Positions 1 through 13,626 are shown, counted from the stretch's first letter. The stretch: DNA of 64,000 nucleotides from Agarivorans sp. Alg241-V36 (GCF_900537085.1 NZ_UNRE01000009.1:67001-131000), one strand, 5' to 3'. The notes: generated from the sequence alone by a model not told the origin. Numbers and translations: made by a program.

Positions 1-572
1 CCAATGTTTTGCAGCGCTACTTCAGATACTGCCCAGGCATCCTTTGAGCCAAATGCCAAAGGCAGGTATTTGCCATGGCTTTTGATCCGTTCCAGGATAT
101 TAAAGAATTCCGCTTCGGACTCTGGCTCAACTAAGCCCAGCTCGGCAAAGGCACGCTTGTTATAAAAGAAACCGTGCATGACCGAGCCCAGAGGCAAACA
201 AAAGCTACTGGCACCGGAGTCAGTTTGCCAAGCCGCCTGAGCAAAGCTGGGAAAATTCTCCATGCCCGCTAAATCAGTAATGTCTTCTAAGTACCCAGCC
301 TTAAACCAATTCAATGAAGGGTCAAAGGGCTTGCACATCACCAAATCTCCGGCTTCTTGGTTGGCGAAGCGTTGGTTCTGGGTGGGCACATAATTCCAAC
401 TATCCATTTGCTTGATGACTAGCTCAATCTCAGGATGATGGCGTTGAAAAGCAGGAATAATTTTCTGTTGCCAGAGCCTAAGTTCGTCTCCCCAGGTATC
501 GATAACCAATCTCTGATTGGCATGGGAGGATATGCTAAGCATCAGTATAATGAGCGATAAAAACAATTTCAT
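1..572 (-). CDS. ABC sugar-binding protein, C-terminus beyond window
   Basis: This is the N-terminal part (about 190 residues) of a periplasmic extracellular solute-binding protein of the family-1 sugar type. It starts with a Sec signal peptide (MKLFLSLIILMLSISSHA, then NQ) and continues with a typical binding-protein lobe containing FYNKRAFAELGL. The ATG at 572 follows a strong AGGAGG ribosome site that overlaps the stop codon of the chemoreceptor at 581, so the two genes are translationally close and probably co-transcribed. No permease genes are visible on this side, so it may serve the ABC permeases at 17962-19762, permeases outside the window, or the adjacent chemoreceptor. The ligand is not shown by the sequence; a mannan-derived oligosaccharide is inferred from context. 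Confidence 0.85.
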   Translation of the reverse strand, partial: MKLFLSLIILMLSISSHANQRLVIDTWGDELRLWQQKIIPAFQRHHPEIELVIKQMDSWNYVPTQNQRFANQEAGDLVMCKPFDPSLNWFKAGYLEDITDLAGMENFPSFAQAAWQTDSGASSFCLPLGSVMHGFFYNKRAFAELGLVEPESEAEFFNILERIKSHGKYLPLAFGSKDAWAVSEVALQNI

Positions 573-580
573 GTGTCCTC

Positions 581-2554
581 CTAGACTACAAACTTCTCTA
601 CTAAACCCTGTTGTTGGTTGGCTAAGGTCGCCAGAGAAATACTGCTATTTGCTGATTGCAGTGCTCCTTGCTCAGTGGAGCGAGAACTATCGCCGATCAG
701 CTTTGCGTTTAAAGCGAGACTGGTGCACACTTCAATTTGTTGATGAGCGGCGCTATTAATGGTTTTAGATAACTCCGAAACTGAGAGCACTTTCTCTGAT
801 ACCTTCTGCAACATCAGTTGGGCACCTTTAGTCTGGTTAAGGTTAGCATCGGTCTGATCCTCACTCGCCTGCATGGCTCTTAAGATCTGATCGGAGCATT
901 GGACTAGCTCTGCTATCATTTTTTGTATCACCAATGTGGAATCTTGAGAGCGGTTGGCCAGCTCCCTAACTTGCTCGGCAACCACGGCAAAACCCCGCCC
1001 CGAGTCACCCGCGCGAGCGGCTTCGATAGCGGCATTCAAGGCCAGTAAGTTAGTTTGCTCTGCAATTCCCTGAATAATGTCGACCACTTTACGGATCTCG
1101 CCAGTCGTATCGCTGAGTTGCTTCGAGAAGGCTGCGGCATCACTAATAGACAGAGATAACTCCTCCATTGAACCACAATTATGAGCCATCACTTGCTTAC
1201 CACTAAGCAGATCCTCGCAAGCGCTGACGATGTTATTTAGTGATTGATCACTAAATCGGCGTACATCATCAGCATTACCTTCCAACTGAGTAACTGCCGT
1301 AGCTATTATTTCGGTTTGCTGGCGCTGCTTTTCCACTTGCTGCTTGGTTTGCTCACTCACCAACGCAGCACTATTTGACTCAAGCACCAAATCACCTGAA
1401 GCTTTGCTGATCCCTCCTAGCAAATGAGCCAATTGATCTGCTAAACCATCAATAGATTGCGCAATACTGGCAAACTCATCCTTAGCTTGATAATGCGTTC
1501 TAACCGTAAGGTCACCTTGAGCCAATTTGCTTAATACAGGCCTTAATCGTGACAGTGGTTTTCGAATTCCATTGAACACTAAGCTGGCAATGACTAAGCC
1601 TACCAAAGCGGCAATCAAGGCTAGTAGTAAGCTAATGCGATTGCCAAAGTTTAGAGCTTGATCTGCAGCATCTTGACTTTGGCTGGCTGAAGCAATCGTT
1701 GAACCAATGAGTTGCTCAAGCTCTGCTTGAACTAACAATGCAGCTTGCTTCGAGTCTTCGCTAGATTGCATCAATTTAGCCTCCAGTCTAATCTCCTTAA
1801 CCAACATATTGAGTAGTCCAGTATCCGATAAGGTCATTTGCTTGAGTTGAATGATAGTGTTAACGAAGCGCTGTTTCACATCATGAGCAATATCCATAGC
1901 CTGCAAGTGTTGCAGAGCTATTCGAATGTCATTCTCAAGGGTGTGCTGCAGTTGGCTGATGTCTGCATGGTCATCAATTCGCCGTAGGTTTTTTAAGTCC
2001 CGATTAAGCCCGCTAGTTACTAATTCTGCTCGGTTATGTAAAGAACGGCTGCGTTGAGCAACTTTTAATAGTAGCTGGGCAGCTCGAGAATACCGATCTT
2101 CTAGTGAAATAAACTGGTGCATCAGAGCCTGTTTCCGCAGGCTCAATTCTACCAACTGCTGCTGCGCCAACATGGTCTTCTCAGCCTTATTCAAATACAT
2201 GCCAATACTATGTGAAACTTGATTCAACAGCAGGCTATCTTCGGTCTCCATATGATAAGAAGAAAGCTCTGCCATCAGGTTAGTAAAAAGTATTCGCTTA
2301 TCAGTAAAGCTCTCAGACATGTCTAGTAATTGCTCACGGTCATGGTTCATCAAAAAAGCAAACACATCTGTCTGCGCCCTTTGCACCATCGACTCTAAGC
2401 GATAGGCCGACACCAGCTTAGGAGAAGCATTTTCTACTATGTTGGTGATGCGTTGATACATCAAGTTGCTGGTAAAATGGTTGCAGACTACTACTACTAT
2501 TAGTAGAACGAACATCAATGTGAAGCCCATAATGGTTCGAACAACTATAGACAT
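581..2554 (-). CDS. Methyl-accepting chemotaxis protein
   Basis: This transmembrane chemoreceptor has 657 residues. It shows an N-terminal membrane segment (about residues 7-26), a long helical periplasmic region (27-300), a second membrane segment (about 300-325), a HAMP domain, and a cytoplasmic signalling domain with the conserved hairpin tip ([17 protein letters not shown]). It would relay ligand binding to CheA/CheW and flagellar bias. The ATG is preceded by GAGGAGAAATAG. It lies 93 bp after the LacI-type regulator and 9 bp before a sugar-binding protein gene, all on one strand. That suggests a receptor dedicated to sugars handled by this locus, possibly sensing the loaded binding protein, as Tar does with MalE. 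The ligand is inferred. Confidence 0.93.
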   Translation of the reverse strand: MSIVVRTIMGFTLMFVLLIVVVVCNHFTSNLMYQRITNIVENASPKLVSAYRLESMVQRAQTDVFAFLMNHDREQLLDMSESFTDKRILFTNLMAELSSYHMETEDSLLLNQVSHSIGMYLNKAEKTMLAQQQLVELSLRKQALMHQFISLEDRYSRAAQLLLKVAQRSRSLHNRAELVTSGLNRDLKNLRRIDDHADISQLQHTLENDIRIALQHLQAMDIAHDVKQRFVNTIIQLKQMTLSDTGLLNMLVKEIRLEAKLMQSSEDSKQAALLVQAELEQLIGSTIASASQSQDAADQALNFGNRISLLLALIAALVGLVIASLVFNGIRKPLSRLRPVLSKLAQGDLTVRTHYQAKDEFASIAQSIDGLADQLAHLLGGISKASGDLVLESNSAALVSEQTKQQVEKQRQQTEIIATAVTQLEGNADDVRRFSDQSLNNIVSACEDLLSGKQVMAHNCGSMEELSLSISDAAAFSKQLSDTTGEIRKVVDIIQGIAEQTNLLALNAAIEAARAGDSGRGFAVVAEQVRELANRSQDSTLVIQKMIAELVQCSDQILRAMQASEDQTDANLNQTKGAQLMLQKVSEKVLSVSELSKTINSAAHQQIEVCTSLALNAKLIGDSSRSTEQGALQSANSSISLATLANQQQGLVEKFVV

Positions 2555-2647
2555 CTATTTCTCCTCAAATTGCGACTTCAAAGCTCCACGACGGAGCTAG
2601 CACCATCTTTAAGTGCGAATAACGGCGTACAACTGCGCCAGCGCAGA

Positions 2648-3658
2648 CTAACGACCTCGATCAAAAAATTTAGCTTTCTCAATGCATTGCAACTTGGACA
2701 TGGCCTCTCCTTTGATCCTGAGAATCAATACTTCAACCAACCTTCGACCAATCAAGTGCAAGTCCTGGCGGAACCCTGAAATAGGTGGAGAAAAATACTC
2801 TGCAAAGTCACTGGTTTCTAAGACCAGTAAGTCCACGTCATGGCCAACCTGCTTACCACTATCTTTAATCCCTGATAACACCCCTGCTGCATTAATTTCC
2901 GAACTACAGATGATTCCATCCACCGGCGTGGCCGCATTCACTAATTCGCGGCCCAAGGAGCGCAGTTCAATATTGCTCCGTTCATAAATCACATTGCTGC
3001 ACCGAGTGAATGACAGGCCGTGTTCCATAGCAGCCCGTCGCACACCAAAGTATTGGTGCCACGCGAAAGTGTATTCGGCCGGAGCACTCAGTAAGCGGAT
3101 CTCCTTACGACCCTTTGCAATTAAGCGAAGCGCTGCTTGGTAGCAGGCCTCTAGGCAATCAATATCAACAAAGGGATGCTCAATACCCATCTCGGTTTGA
3201 CCAAAAGTCACAAAAGGAACCTGTTGCTGTTGCAGGTATTTCACACGTTGATCTTGAGGCTGAGTGAGGTTAATGATTAGGCCATCGCAAAGTTTATTTT
3301 CAACCGCTAGCTTAACTTGCTCAAGTGCTTCTTCAGCATTACTAGCGGGCAGCACACTTAGCTCATAAGGAGAGTTTTTTAGGGCTGCAGCAAATCCTTC
3401 GATGAGACTTAAACTACCTACATCACCAATAATATCGCCAGTTTTTGTTACTGGCAGCACCGCACACAGATTGAAGTTTTTGCCCGTTCTCAGACCTACT
3501 CCAGAAGCATTGGGCCGATAGCCCATTTCAGCAGCGGCTTGCCTAACTGTTGACTTGGTTTCTGCTTTTATGGAGCTTTGATCCTTCATTGCCCTTGAAA
3601 CAGTCGATAAGGACAGTCCTGTGTATTCAGATATAGTTTTTAAGGTTGCTCTAACCAT
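2648..3658 (-). CDS. LacI-family transcriptional regulator
   Basis: This 336-residue DNA-binding regulator has a LacI helix-turn-helix at residues 5-25 (TLKTISEYTGLSLSTVSRAM), a hinge with YRPNASGVGLRTG, and a periplasmic-binding-protein-like effector domain to the C-terminus. The start is fixed by the position of the helix-turn-helix. No Shine-Dalgarno is visible because the sequence directly before the ATG is a near-palindromic operator (3658-3675). Similar 18-mers stand before the mannan genes, so this protein is the obvious candidate local repressor and is probably autoregulated. The inducer is unknown; mannobiose or a mannosyl sugar is inferred. It precedes the chemoreceptor and sugar-binding protein on the same strand. 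Confidence 0.93.
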   Translation of the reverse strand: MVRATLKTISEYTGLSLSTVSRAMKDQSSIKAETKSTVRQAAAEMGYRPNASGVGLRTGKNFNLCAVLPVTKTGDIIGDVGSLSLIEGFAAALKNSPYELSVLPASNAEEALEQVKLAVENKLCDGLIINLTQPQDQRVKYLQQQQVPFVTFGQTEMGIEHPFVDIDCLEACYQAALRLIAKGRKEIRLLSAPAEYTFAWHQYFGVRRAAMEHGLSFTRCSNVIYERSNIELRSLGRELVNAATPVDGIICSSEINAAGVLSGIKDSGKQVGHDVDLLVLETSDFAEYFSPPISGFRQDLHLIGRRLVEVLILRIKGEAMSKLQCIEKAKFFDRGR

Positions 3659-3675
3659 TTCGTAACGTTACGTTT
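3658..3675. promoter_or_regulatory. LacI-type operator at the regulator start codon
   Basis: The core CGTAACGTTACG (3661-3672) is a perfect palindrome. The full 18-mer matches the local consensus AATGGTAACGTTACGATT at 14 of 18 positions. It abuts the ATG of the LacI-type gene, which fits autorepression. Confidence 0.7.
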
Positions 3676-3783
3676 ATTAACCTATATTAACTACACTAGG
3701 TGTGGAAAATTCGGTTTGGTTTTAGATTTTAGTTTGACCTAGACAAGGACGAACCAGCTCCAGACAGGAAAGTGAGAACTTTC

Positions 3784-3816
3784 GGTCAGTGCTCCTTGTA
3801 TAAAACAGCACTGACC
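3784..3816 (-). terminator. Stem-loop after the GH5 lipoprotein gene
   Basis: The arms GGTCAGTGC (3784-3792) and GCACTGACC (3808-3816) form a perfect 9-bp stem just downstream of the stop at 3829. No U-tract follows on the minus strand, so this may be a weak terminator or a 3'-end-stabilising hairpin. Confidence 0.4.
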
Positions 3817-3828
3817 ACGAACACTCGA

Positions 3829-7989
<4,161 letters not shown>

Positions 7990-8006
7990 TTAACTCTAAC
8001 TCTGCA

Positions 8007-8032
8007 AAAGCGGCTATGCTTGCAGCCGCTTT
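8007..8032 (-). terminator. Intercistronic stem-loop after the porin gene
   Basis: AAAGCGGCT (8007-8015) pairs with AGCCGCTTT (8024-8032) in the 72-bp gap between the porin stop and the GH5 lipoprotein start. On the minus strand a short T run follows (GCCGCTTTT), so it could act as a partial terminator setting the ratio of the two products. Confidence 0.5.
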
Positions 8033-8052
8033 GAGGCTTGGTAGTGCCTTGT

Positions 8053-9348
8053 TTACCACCATGCTTCCATGGTGAAACCAAAAACAATCTCGTCGGTCTT
8101 TCCACCGATAAGCGCTTGGGGAGGAATCGGATTACCATAATTCCAATCAACATCTGTCCATTGATGGCTTTGTTCTACATAACTTGCTGCCACTCGAAAA
8201 ATGGGCCGTGACCACACTCCCACTTCAGGCTGCATTTGCTGAGCAATGGTGGCCTTAAATGTTCCATTGGTACGGTCAAAAGCTTGCGCTTGTGCTTGGT
8301 CATAACCAAACTGAAATAAAGTACTGTGAACGTCAGTCCAGGCATAGTGTGGCTGTAAGGCAATTGCTCCCCACTGCTTGCCGTATTGGTTGTCCAGTTT
8401 GAGATCTTCAAACCCTAAAGACCATTCCAAACGAGCCTTATCATTAAACCAAGTTACCCCTTGATAAAAAGCTGAAATACTCGTTCCTTTGTGTTCAAGG
8501 CCAAAGTAGTGGGGTTCAGCTACCGCTCCCCAACCATCCTTCATGGCGGAAGCGAGTGCATCTGTACCAAATTGCAACAGAAACTGATTTTCACCATGCG
8601 ACCAGTAGTGAGTGTTCACAAGACTTAGCAATAGGCCGGAATCCGCCACCTCATAATCTGCAGGAGAGACATCATTTTGATGAGAAAAAATGTAATTAAG
8701 ACCAAAAGTGAGTTCTGGCAGAAAGCTTGCCAATTTTACTTGCTTAGCACGAATATCTATTAAGAAGGGTGAGATCTTAACATCGCCACCATCTTGCTTA
8801 GGCTGAGACCAAATACCATCTGGGAAAGCCCAAGCCACATCTAGGGTGTAATCTCCCAGTGGTAAGTCGTCGATGCCAATACTGTAAAAATGGTTGTACC
8901 AAAGTTTCAGATCCATCTGGTACAGTTCATTTTTGATATCAACTCGGCGACCGGCCCACAACCTTGCCTCAGGCATCGAATCAAACATACCCGTAGCAGC
9001 AACATACAGTGCCTGTGTGGCAATCGTGCTCCAATCTTCGGTATTGTTACCTAACAACCAACCTGCTTCGACTTGGGTTACACCATCATCATAAATTTGG
9101 TCGCGCAGTCCAATTTCATACCAATTGAATTCATTACCGGTACGAAAATGGCCAAATCCACCTTCTGTAGCAACCGGTTCAATCACTCGACCCGAACCAT
9201 TGTTACGCTCGTCGCTATCGGTGTAAATGTAACCAAGGTTTACATAACCGATGAACTCAGGAGAAAAGCTCGCCTGCGCATCCTGGGGAAACAGCGTTCC
9301 AGCCACTAACAATGGTGCAACGGATAATGTGTTTTTCCACTTCATCAT
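8053..9348 (-). CDS. LamB/maltoporin-like outer-membrane carbohydrate porin
   Basis: This 431-residue outer-membrane beta-barrel starts with a signal peptide (cleavage probably after DAQA). It has the maltoporin-like opening FIGYVNLGYIYT and the FRTGNEFNWYEIGL pattern that recalls LamB's RLGNECETYAEL. Alternating hydrophobic/aromatic strands run throughout and the protein ends in an aromatic residue (EAWW), as outer-membrane porins do. It should let oligosaccharides released by the surface GH5 enzyme diffuse into the periplasm. It sits between two GH5 genes on the same strand, 72 bp before the lipoprotein. Specificity for mannooligosaccharides is inferred. Confidence 0.82.
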   Translation of the reverse strand: MMKWKNTLSVAPLLVAGTLFPQDAQASFSPEFIGYVNLGYIYTDSDERNNGSGRVIEPVATEGGFGHFRTGNEFNWYEIGLRDQIYDDGVTQVEAGWLLGNNTEDWSTIATQALYVAATGMFDSMPEARLWAGRRVDIKNELYQMDLKLWYNHFYSIGIDDLPLGDYTLDVAWAFPDGIWSQPKQDGGDVKISPFLIDIRAKQVKLASFLPELTFGLNYIFSHQNDVSPADYEVADSGLLLSLVNTHYWSHGENQFLLQFGTDALASAMKDGWGAVAEPHYFGLEHKGTSISAFYQGVTWFNDKARLEWSLGFEDLKLDNQYGKQWGAIALQPHYAWTDVHSTLFQFGYDQAQAQAFDRTNGTFKATIAQQMQPEVGVWSRPIFRVAASYVEQSHQWTDVDWNYGNPIPPQALIGGKTDEIVFGFTMEAWW

Positions 9349-9377
9349 TTTCTAATCCTTTTTTGAAAACGCACTAC

Positions 9378-9415
9378 TCCCTCCCTTTTCTTATTCAAAG
9401 GGCTAAAAAGAGGGA
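9378..9415 (-). terminator. Nested stem-loop between secreted GH5 and porin genes
   Basis: TCCCTC/GAGGGA (9378-9383, 9410-9415) encloses CCCTTT/AAAGGG (9383-9388, 9397-9402) in the 80-bp gap. It may be an attenuator or an RNA-stability hairpin; there is no clear U-tract. Confidence 0.35.
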
Positions 9416-9428
9416 AGCAGAGGTCTAA

Positions 9429-11618
9429 CTAGAGTTCACTAGTTACTGAAATACCTTTTACAAACATGAAGCCGTAGTCTTTGGGCAACTTGGCAAACTT
9501 AATTTTGTTGCGCCCTTTCTTCAGTTTCACTGCAACCTTTTTGATGTGCTCTGAAGCATCGGTTTCAGGAAAGGTCACCTTGTACACTTTGTTGTTGACC
9601 ACCAAGGAGTTGACTTTAGCGCCCCATTTACCGCTGAAATGTACATTCACCGTAAACTCGCCATTCCATGGCGCATCCACACGCCACGTCAGGCTATCTC
9701 CCTGCTCGGCAAAGGGACCATGAAAACCGGCTTCGTCGGTAAAAGACACATGCTCTGATGGGGTAACAATATTCACTTTTGCCTGGCTCACATCGTATAC
9801 AGGCGTCGCAAAATCGCAGAAATTACTGACTGGAGAGTTGACTGATTTCCGTACCTCTACCTTGAGCGCCTTTTTAGCGACATCGGCGGTATCGGAAGCA
9901 CTTAGTTCAAACCAGTACTCACCAGGCTTGATAAAGCCCACTCTGGTATTAAGCGACTTAGGATGACAGATTTTCGCACCGTTCTCAGGACCACCAATTT
10001 GCTTCCATTCAGTGCTTACTCCAAGGCCGGGAATGCCGTCATCCGTTACTGCTGAGCGCAACACTGTAGCACGATATTGGCGCGTCTTGAGTTGCTCACT
10101 TGGGAAAGTGATGTAGGGCTCTTTGTTACGCTGTGAAAAAGTCACTGCTTGAATATTTGAAGGCTCAGAAACACCCGACTCGTTCTTAGCGATAACCCTG
10201 TAGTAATAGGTCATACCAGGAATCAAAGTGTTATAGGTATCGGCGAATAGGTCCATTGTTCTAGGATCCCACAAGTTATGACCATCAGAAATATTCTCGC
10301 CTACTAGCTGCCAAGGTCCATCTTCAGAGGTGGCGCGCTGTATATCGTAGTAACGCCCCACCGGTGAACCCATCCAGTTAATTTTAAAGGGGTTCTCGAT
10401 CTCTCGTAAGGTCGGAGCTTCGGGCACTGGAAGTGGCGGCACTGCATCTTGACCGTTCATGCTAGCCACAGCTTGGCGTACCGAGTCAATGACTTCCATT
10501 TCTTTGTTCGCTGCACCTTCTACAGGAAAACCTGGAATATGATAGCTATATACACCAGTGTGCTCTTTGTGCCAGTAAAAACCGCCTTCGTGACGATGCC
10601 CACGAGAGGCCCAAACAAAGGCACCAGCGGTATTTTGGCCGTCAATTTCGGTGTCGACAATAGCCTCCATTAAGCCGGTAATCTCATGTACAGGAGTAAG
10701 ACCAAACTCGCCAACAAAGTAAGGCTTTTTGCCACCCACGGCAGCTAAATCCCGTTTCAGCACATCGGGTAAAGGATCGCCAGTAAACTTGTATAAGTGA
10801 TTGCTGATCACATCTACGTTTGGATCTTCCAAGGCATAGTCATGAATCGCCTTAAAGTTGCCATCCATCACCAATTGGTTAGGCGCATGCTGTTTGATCC
10901 AAGCAGAAGTTTCGTTCAAAAAAGCTTTGTGGGTACCTTCAAGTTCATTACCGGTTTCCCATATCATGATGGCCTTTTCGTCATAATAATGACGGCCAGT
11001 TATAGTGTTTTTACGGGTAGTCAGCTGACGAATAATGTCTTTATAGGCCGCATAGGTTTTAGAATCTAAATCATAGATGGCGTGCTCATCTTCATCATAG
11101 AACTTAGCCAGTTCCCGGCGACCGCCCCACCAGCTCCACTCATCCACAAAGGGAAGGATCAGGCGCAAGCCGTGCTTGTCAGCAAGGGCAATCAGGTTAT
11201 CGTAAACCACCATGGCTTGTTCATTAAGCTGAGGCATCGCATCTGGCGTATCAGGACGAAGAATATGTACCGGACGGTTGCCACACTCTTCATCGTTGTC
11301 ACGAGCAACAGAGAGGACATAAATACGTTGTACCTTGGCGCCGAAACGCACCTGAGACTTAACCCAGTTTTCTTGCTCTTCATGAGTGGGCAATTTGTAG
11401 TACATGCCGCCTTCGCCGTGCGGGCAACCACCTCGAGCGTCATCCTCAATCATGTGCATTTCCGGCATATGAATCCCCGCAAAACGGAACACCGAGGTGC
11501 CATCCATCAGGTTTGGACCAGAGGCAGAAATAAAGTTCTGGAAGCTAGAAGGCTCAGCGGCAATGGCTGGCGCACTCAGTCCAGCAACCAGAATTAGAGA
11601 TAGTAAGTTACGTTTCAT
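9429..11618 (-). CDS. Secreted GH5 glycoside hydrolase, predicted beta-mannanase
   Basis: The product has 729 residues. A Sec signal peptide (cleavage after AIAA, about residue 21) sends it to the periplasm or outside. The GH5 catalytic domain covers about 25-390, with the acid/base Glu in WETGNE (E225) and the nucleophile in VGEFG (E304). A fibronectin-like region (about 400-500), an Ig-like stretch (about 510-600) and a C-terminal jelly-roll-like module (about 610-729, resembling CBM35) follow. It is a close paralogue of the cytoplasmic GH5 next door, with shared blocks such as YVLS, KNTITGR and SNHLY. It has its own upstream region with operator copies. Mannanase activity is inferred from the pathway genes. 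Confidence 0.88.
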   Translation of the reverse strand: MKRNLLSLILVAGLSAPAIAAEPSSFQNFISASGPNLMDGTSVFRFAGIHMPEMHMIEDDARGGCPHGEGGMYYKLPTHEEQENWVKSQVRFGAKVQRIYVLSVARDNDEECGNRPVHILRPDTPDAMPQLNEQAMVVYDNLIALADKHGLRLILPFVDEWSWWGGRRELAKFYDEDEHAIYDLDSKTYAAYKDIIRQLTTRKNTITGRHYYDEKAIMIWETGNELEGTHKAFLNETSAWIKQHAPNQLVMDGNFKAIHDYALEDPNVDVISNHLYKFTGDPLPDVLKRDLAAVGGKKPYFVGEFGLTPVHEITGLMEAIVDTEIDGQNTAGAFVWASRGHRHEGGFYWHKEHTGVYSYHIPGFPVEGAANKEMEVIDSVRQAVASMNGQDAVPPLPVPEAPTLREIENPFKINWMGSPVGRYYDIQRATSEDGPWQLVGENISDGHNLWDPRTMDLFADTYNTLIPGMTYYYRVIAKNESGVSEPSNIQAVTFSQRNKEPYITFPSEQLKTRQYRATVLRSAVTDDGIPGLGVSTEWKQIGGPENGAKICHPKSLNTRVGFIKPGEYWFELSASDTADVAKKALKVEVRKSVNSPVSNFCDFATPVYDVSQAKVNIVTPSEHVSFTDEAGFHGPFAEQGDSLTWRVDAPWNGEFTVNVHFSGKWGAKVNSLVVNNKVYKVTFPETDASEHIKKVAVKLKKGRNKIKFAKLPKDYGFMFVKGISVTSEL

Positions 11619-11752
11619 TTGCTAACACTCATTCCTAAGTAGCATGACAACGTTTTGATTCATTTTTGAAGCCATCAACTTCGCTTAAACAAAACAGCAA
11701 ACCTTGTCAATGTTGCGGGTAAACCGGACCACAATCCGATTAAGATGACAAA

Positions 11753-11770
11753 ATGGTAACGTTATGATTA
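11753..11770. promoter_or_regulatory. LacI-type operator (AATGGTAACGTTATGATT)
   Basis: It differs from the local consensus at one base. It lies about 135 bp before the secreted GH5 start codon and upstream of the candidate -35 element. Confidence 0.72.
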
Positions 11771-12007
11771 ATAAAAAAGTAGCAACAGAGATGGCTTATG
11801 TGATCAGAACGAACAAAAAACTTACAAAAACGTGATGAAAAACACAGAAATATCGAAATCAAAAAAAGCCCTCCAAAAGCCTAACACAAAGGACTTTAAC
11901 GCTAATTCAAATTGATAAAATCGTGACTAATACCAAATAGAACTGAGGAAGCAGGCCAAAAAGAACGCCGCAAGCCCAAGGACTATGGCTCAAGGGCAAC
12001 GCCATTA

Positions 12008-12025
12008 AAACGTAACGTTTCGATA
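12008..12025. promoter_or_regulatory. Distal LacI-type operator
   Basis: AAACGTAACGTTTCGATA matches the consensus at 14 of 18 positions. It lies about 255 bp from the site at 11753-11770, so it could be an auxiliary site for looping. Confidence 0.5.
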
Positions 12026-12096
12026 AAGCACTATTCATTACTTGATACCAGAATCAGGTAATGAACAATGCCAGCAGAAGTAAGTGTGGTGAAGGT

Positions 12097-13527
12097 TTAA
12101 GGAAAGTAGATTGAAATAATATTGGAGGCGGCGGAAACACCGCTTTCGTTCTTGGCAAACACTCGGTAGAAGTAACGTGTTCCACCCACCAAATCAGAGA
12201 GGTCAGAGAACAGAGACATGCTTTGGGGATCCCAACAATTATGACCATCAGAAATGTTTTCGCCAACCCTCTGCCAAGGCCCACTAGTAGACTCTGCTCG
12301 CTCGATATCATAGTAACGCCCTACTGGCGCCCCCATCCAATCAATTTTTGCTACGTCGTCGCTCGGCAACAGAGTCGGAGGCTCTGGGATTGGTAGTGCC
12401 GGTACGGACTCTAAGCCAGCCATTCTCGCGGCAGCAGCGCGCACACAGTCAACAATTTCCGATTCGCTATTTTGCTCGCCCTCTTTGGTAAAGCCAGGGA
12501 TGTGGTAGCTATAATGACCGGTATGCTCTCGGTGCCAATAATAGCCGCCGTCTCGACGATGTCCTCGGGAACCCCAGACTAAGCCGCCAACAGCACGGTG
12601 CCCATCAACCTCAAGATCAGCGATAGCATTCATCACTGCCAGCATTTCCTCGCAGCTCACTAAGCCAAACTCTCCTACATAATAGGGTTTGCGCCCGGCA
12701 ACTTGTTTTAAATCGGCCGCAAGCGTGGTCACCAGCGGGTCATCGGTAAACTGATAGAGGTGATTACTGATGATGTCAACATAATCACTTTCGATGGCGT
12801 ATTCGTTGAGCGTTTTAAAGCTGCCATCCATCATCAACTGCTGCGGCGCAAGTTGCTTGATCCAGCGTGCCGTAGCTTCAAGAAACTCCGGGTTAGTACC
12901 GTCGAGCTCATTACCGGTTTCCCACGCCATGATCGCTTTTTCTTGGTGGTAGTAACGACCGGTAATGGTGTTTTTCCGATTAATCACTTGCTTGATTAAG
13001 CTCTTGTAAGCCTGGAAAGCTTGGCTATTAATGTCGTAAACCGCGTCTTCTGGCTCAGCAAAAAAGGCGGCCAATTCCTTGCGCCCCCCCCACCAATGCC
13101 AGTGGTCGATAAAAGGTAAAATCAATCGCAATTGATGCTTGTCAGCCAGCGCAATCATTCGATCATAGATAAGCATGGCGGTCTCATTTAACCTTGGTTC
13201 GTTACTGCCCGGTAAAGGCGCTAGAACGTGACAAAGTGGCCGATCTTCTGGTGCATCCTGCGAATTGACGTTTTCAATCGACAATACGTAACAGCGTTGT
13301 GCCTTGGCACCAGTGTAGACTTGTGCCTTAATCCAATTCTCTTGCTCTTCCTGCGTGGGTAGCTTGAAGTACAAACCACCAGCAGGAGTTTGGCCGCGCA
13401 CATCATCTTCAATCATATGCAATTCTGGGGTATGAATTCCAGCAAATCGAAAACACTCTTCTCCGTCAATAAGCTCGGATCCGCGACGGCGAATGAAGTG
13501 TTTAAAATTGCTTTGATTACTTTCCAT
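12097..13527 (-). CDS. Cytoplasmic GH5 glycoside hydrolase, predicted mannanase/mannooligosaccharide hydrolase
   Basis: The product has 476 residues and no signal peptide (MESNQSNFKHFIRR...), so it should act in the cytoplasm on imported oligosaccharides. The GH5 domain fills about residues 5-385; the catalytic pair is E207 (WETGNE) and E286 (VGEFG). A fibronectin-like tail (about 390-476) matches the same region of the secreted paralogue. It lies in a same-strand run after the GH130 phosphorylase. The natural role would be trimming imported mannooligosaccharides to mannobiose for the epimerase/phosphorylase route. Substrate and endo/exo mode are not visible in sequence. Confidence 0.87.
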   Translation of the reverse strand: MESNQSNFKHFIRRRGSELIDGEECFRFAGIHTPELHMIEDDVRGQTPAGGLYFKLPTQEEQENWIKAQVYTGAKAQRCYVLSIENVNSQDAPEDRPLCHVLAPLPGSNEPRLNETAMLIYDRMIALADKHQLRLILPFIDHWHWWGGRKELAAFFAEPEDAVYDINSQAFQAYKSLIKQVINRKNTITGRYYHQEKAIMAWETGNELDGTNPEFLEATARWIKQLAPQQLMMDGSFKTLNEYAIESDYVDIISNHLYQFTDDPLVTTLAADLKQVAGRKPYYVGEFGLVSCEEMLAVMNAIADLEVDGHRAVGGLVWGSRGHRRDGGYYWHREHTGHYSYHIPGFTKEGEQNSESEIVDCVRAAAARMAGLESVPALPIPEPPTLLPSDDVAKIDWMGAPVGRYYDIERAESTSGPWQRVGENISDGHNCWDPQSMSLFSDLSDLVGGTRYFYRVFAKNESGVSAASNIISIYFP

Positions 13528-13556
13528 TGGCTTACCTAACTATTTATAAATACGAA

Positions 13557-13596
13557 AGTTATGCTTGCATCAATCAGTTCTAACGAAAGCATAACT
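13557..13596 (-). terminator. Intercistronic 10-bp inverted repeat
   Basis: AGTTATGCTT (13557-13566) pairs perfectly with AAGCATAACT (13587-13596) across a 20-nt loop in the gap between GH130 and the cytoplasmic GH5. No U-tract is present, so RNA processing, stability or a regulator site are alternatives to termination. Confidence 0.4.
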
Positions 13597-13626
13597 GGGC
13601 TACATAATTTGCGACTTCTAGGCTTA

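Larger units (their letters stand above)
11619..12096 (-). promoter_or_regulatory. 478-bp promoter region of the secreted GH5 gene
   Basis: There is no open reading frame of note here and the sequence is AT-rich. A possible minus-strand -35 TTGACA lies at 11705-11710 with only a weak -10 about 17 bp on. Operator-like 18-mers lie at 11643-11660 (13 of 18 matches), 11753-11770 (17 of 18) and 12008-12025 (14 of 18), so one or more LacI-type regulators probably control a promoter here. Confidence 0.55.
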
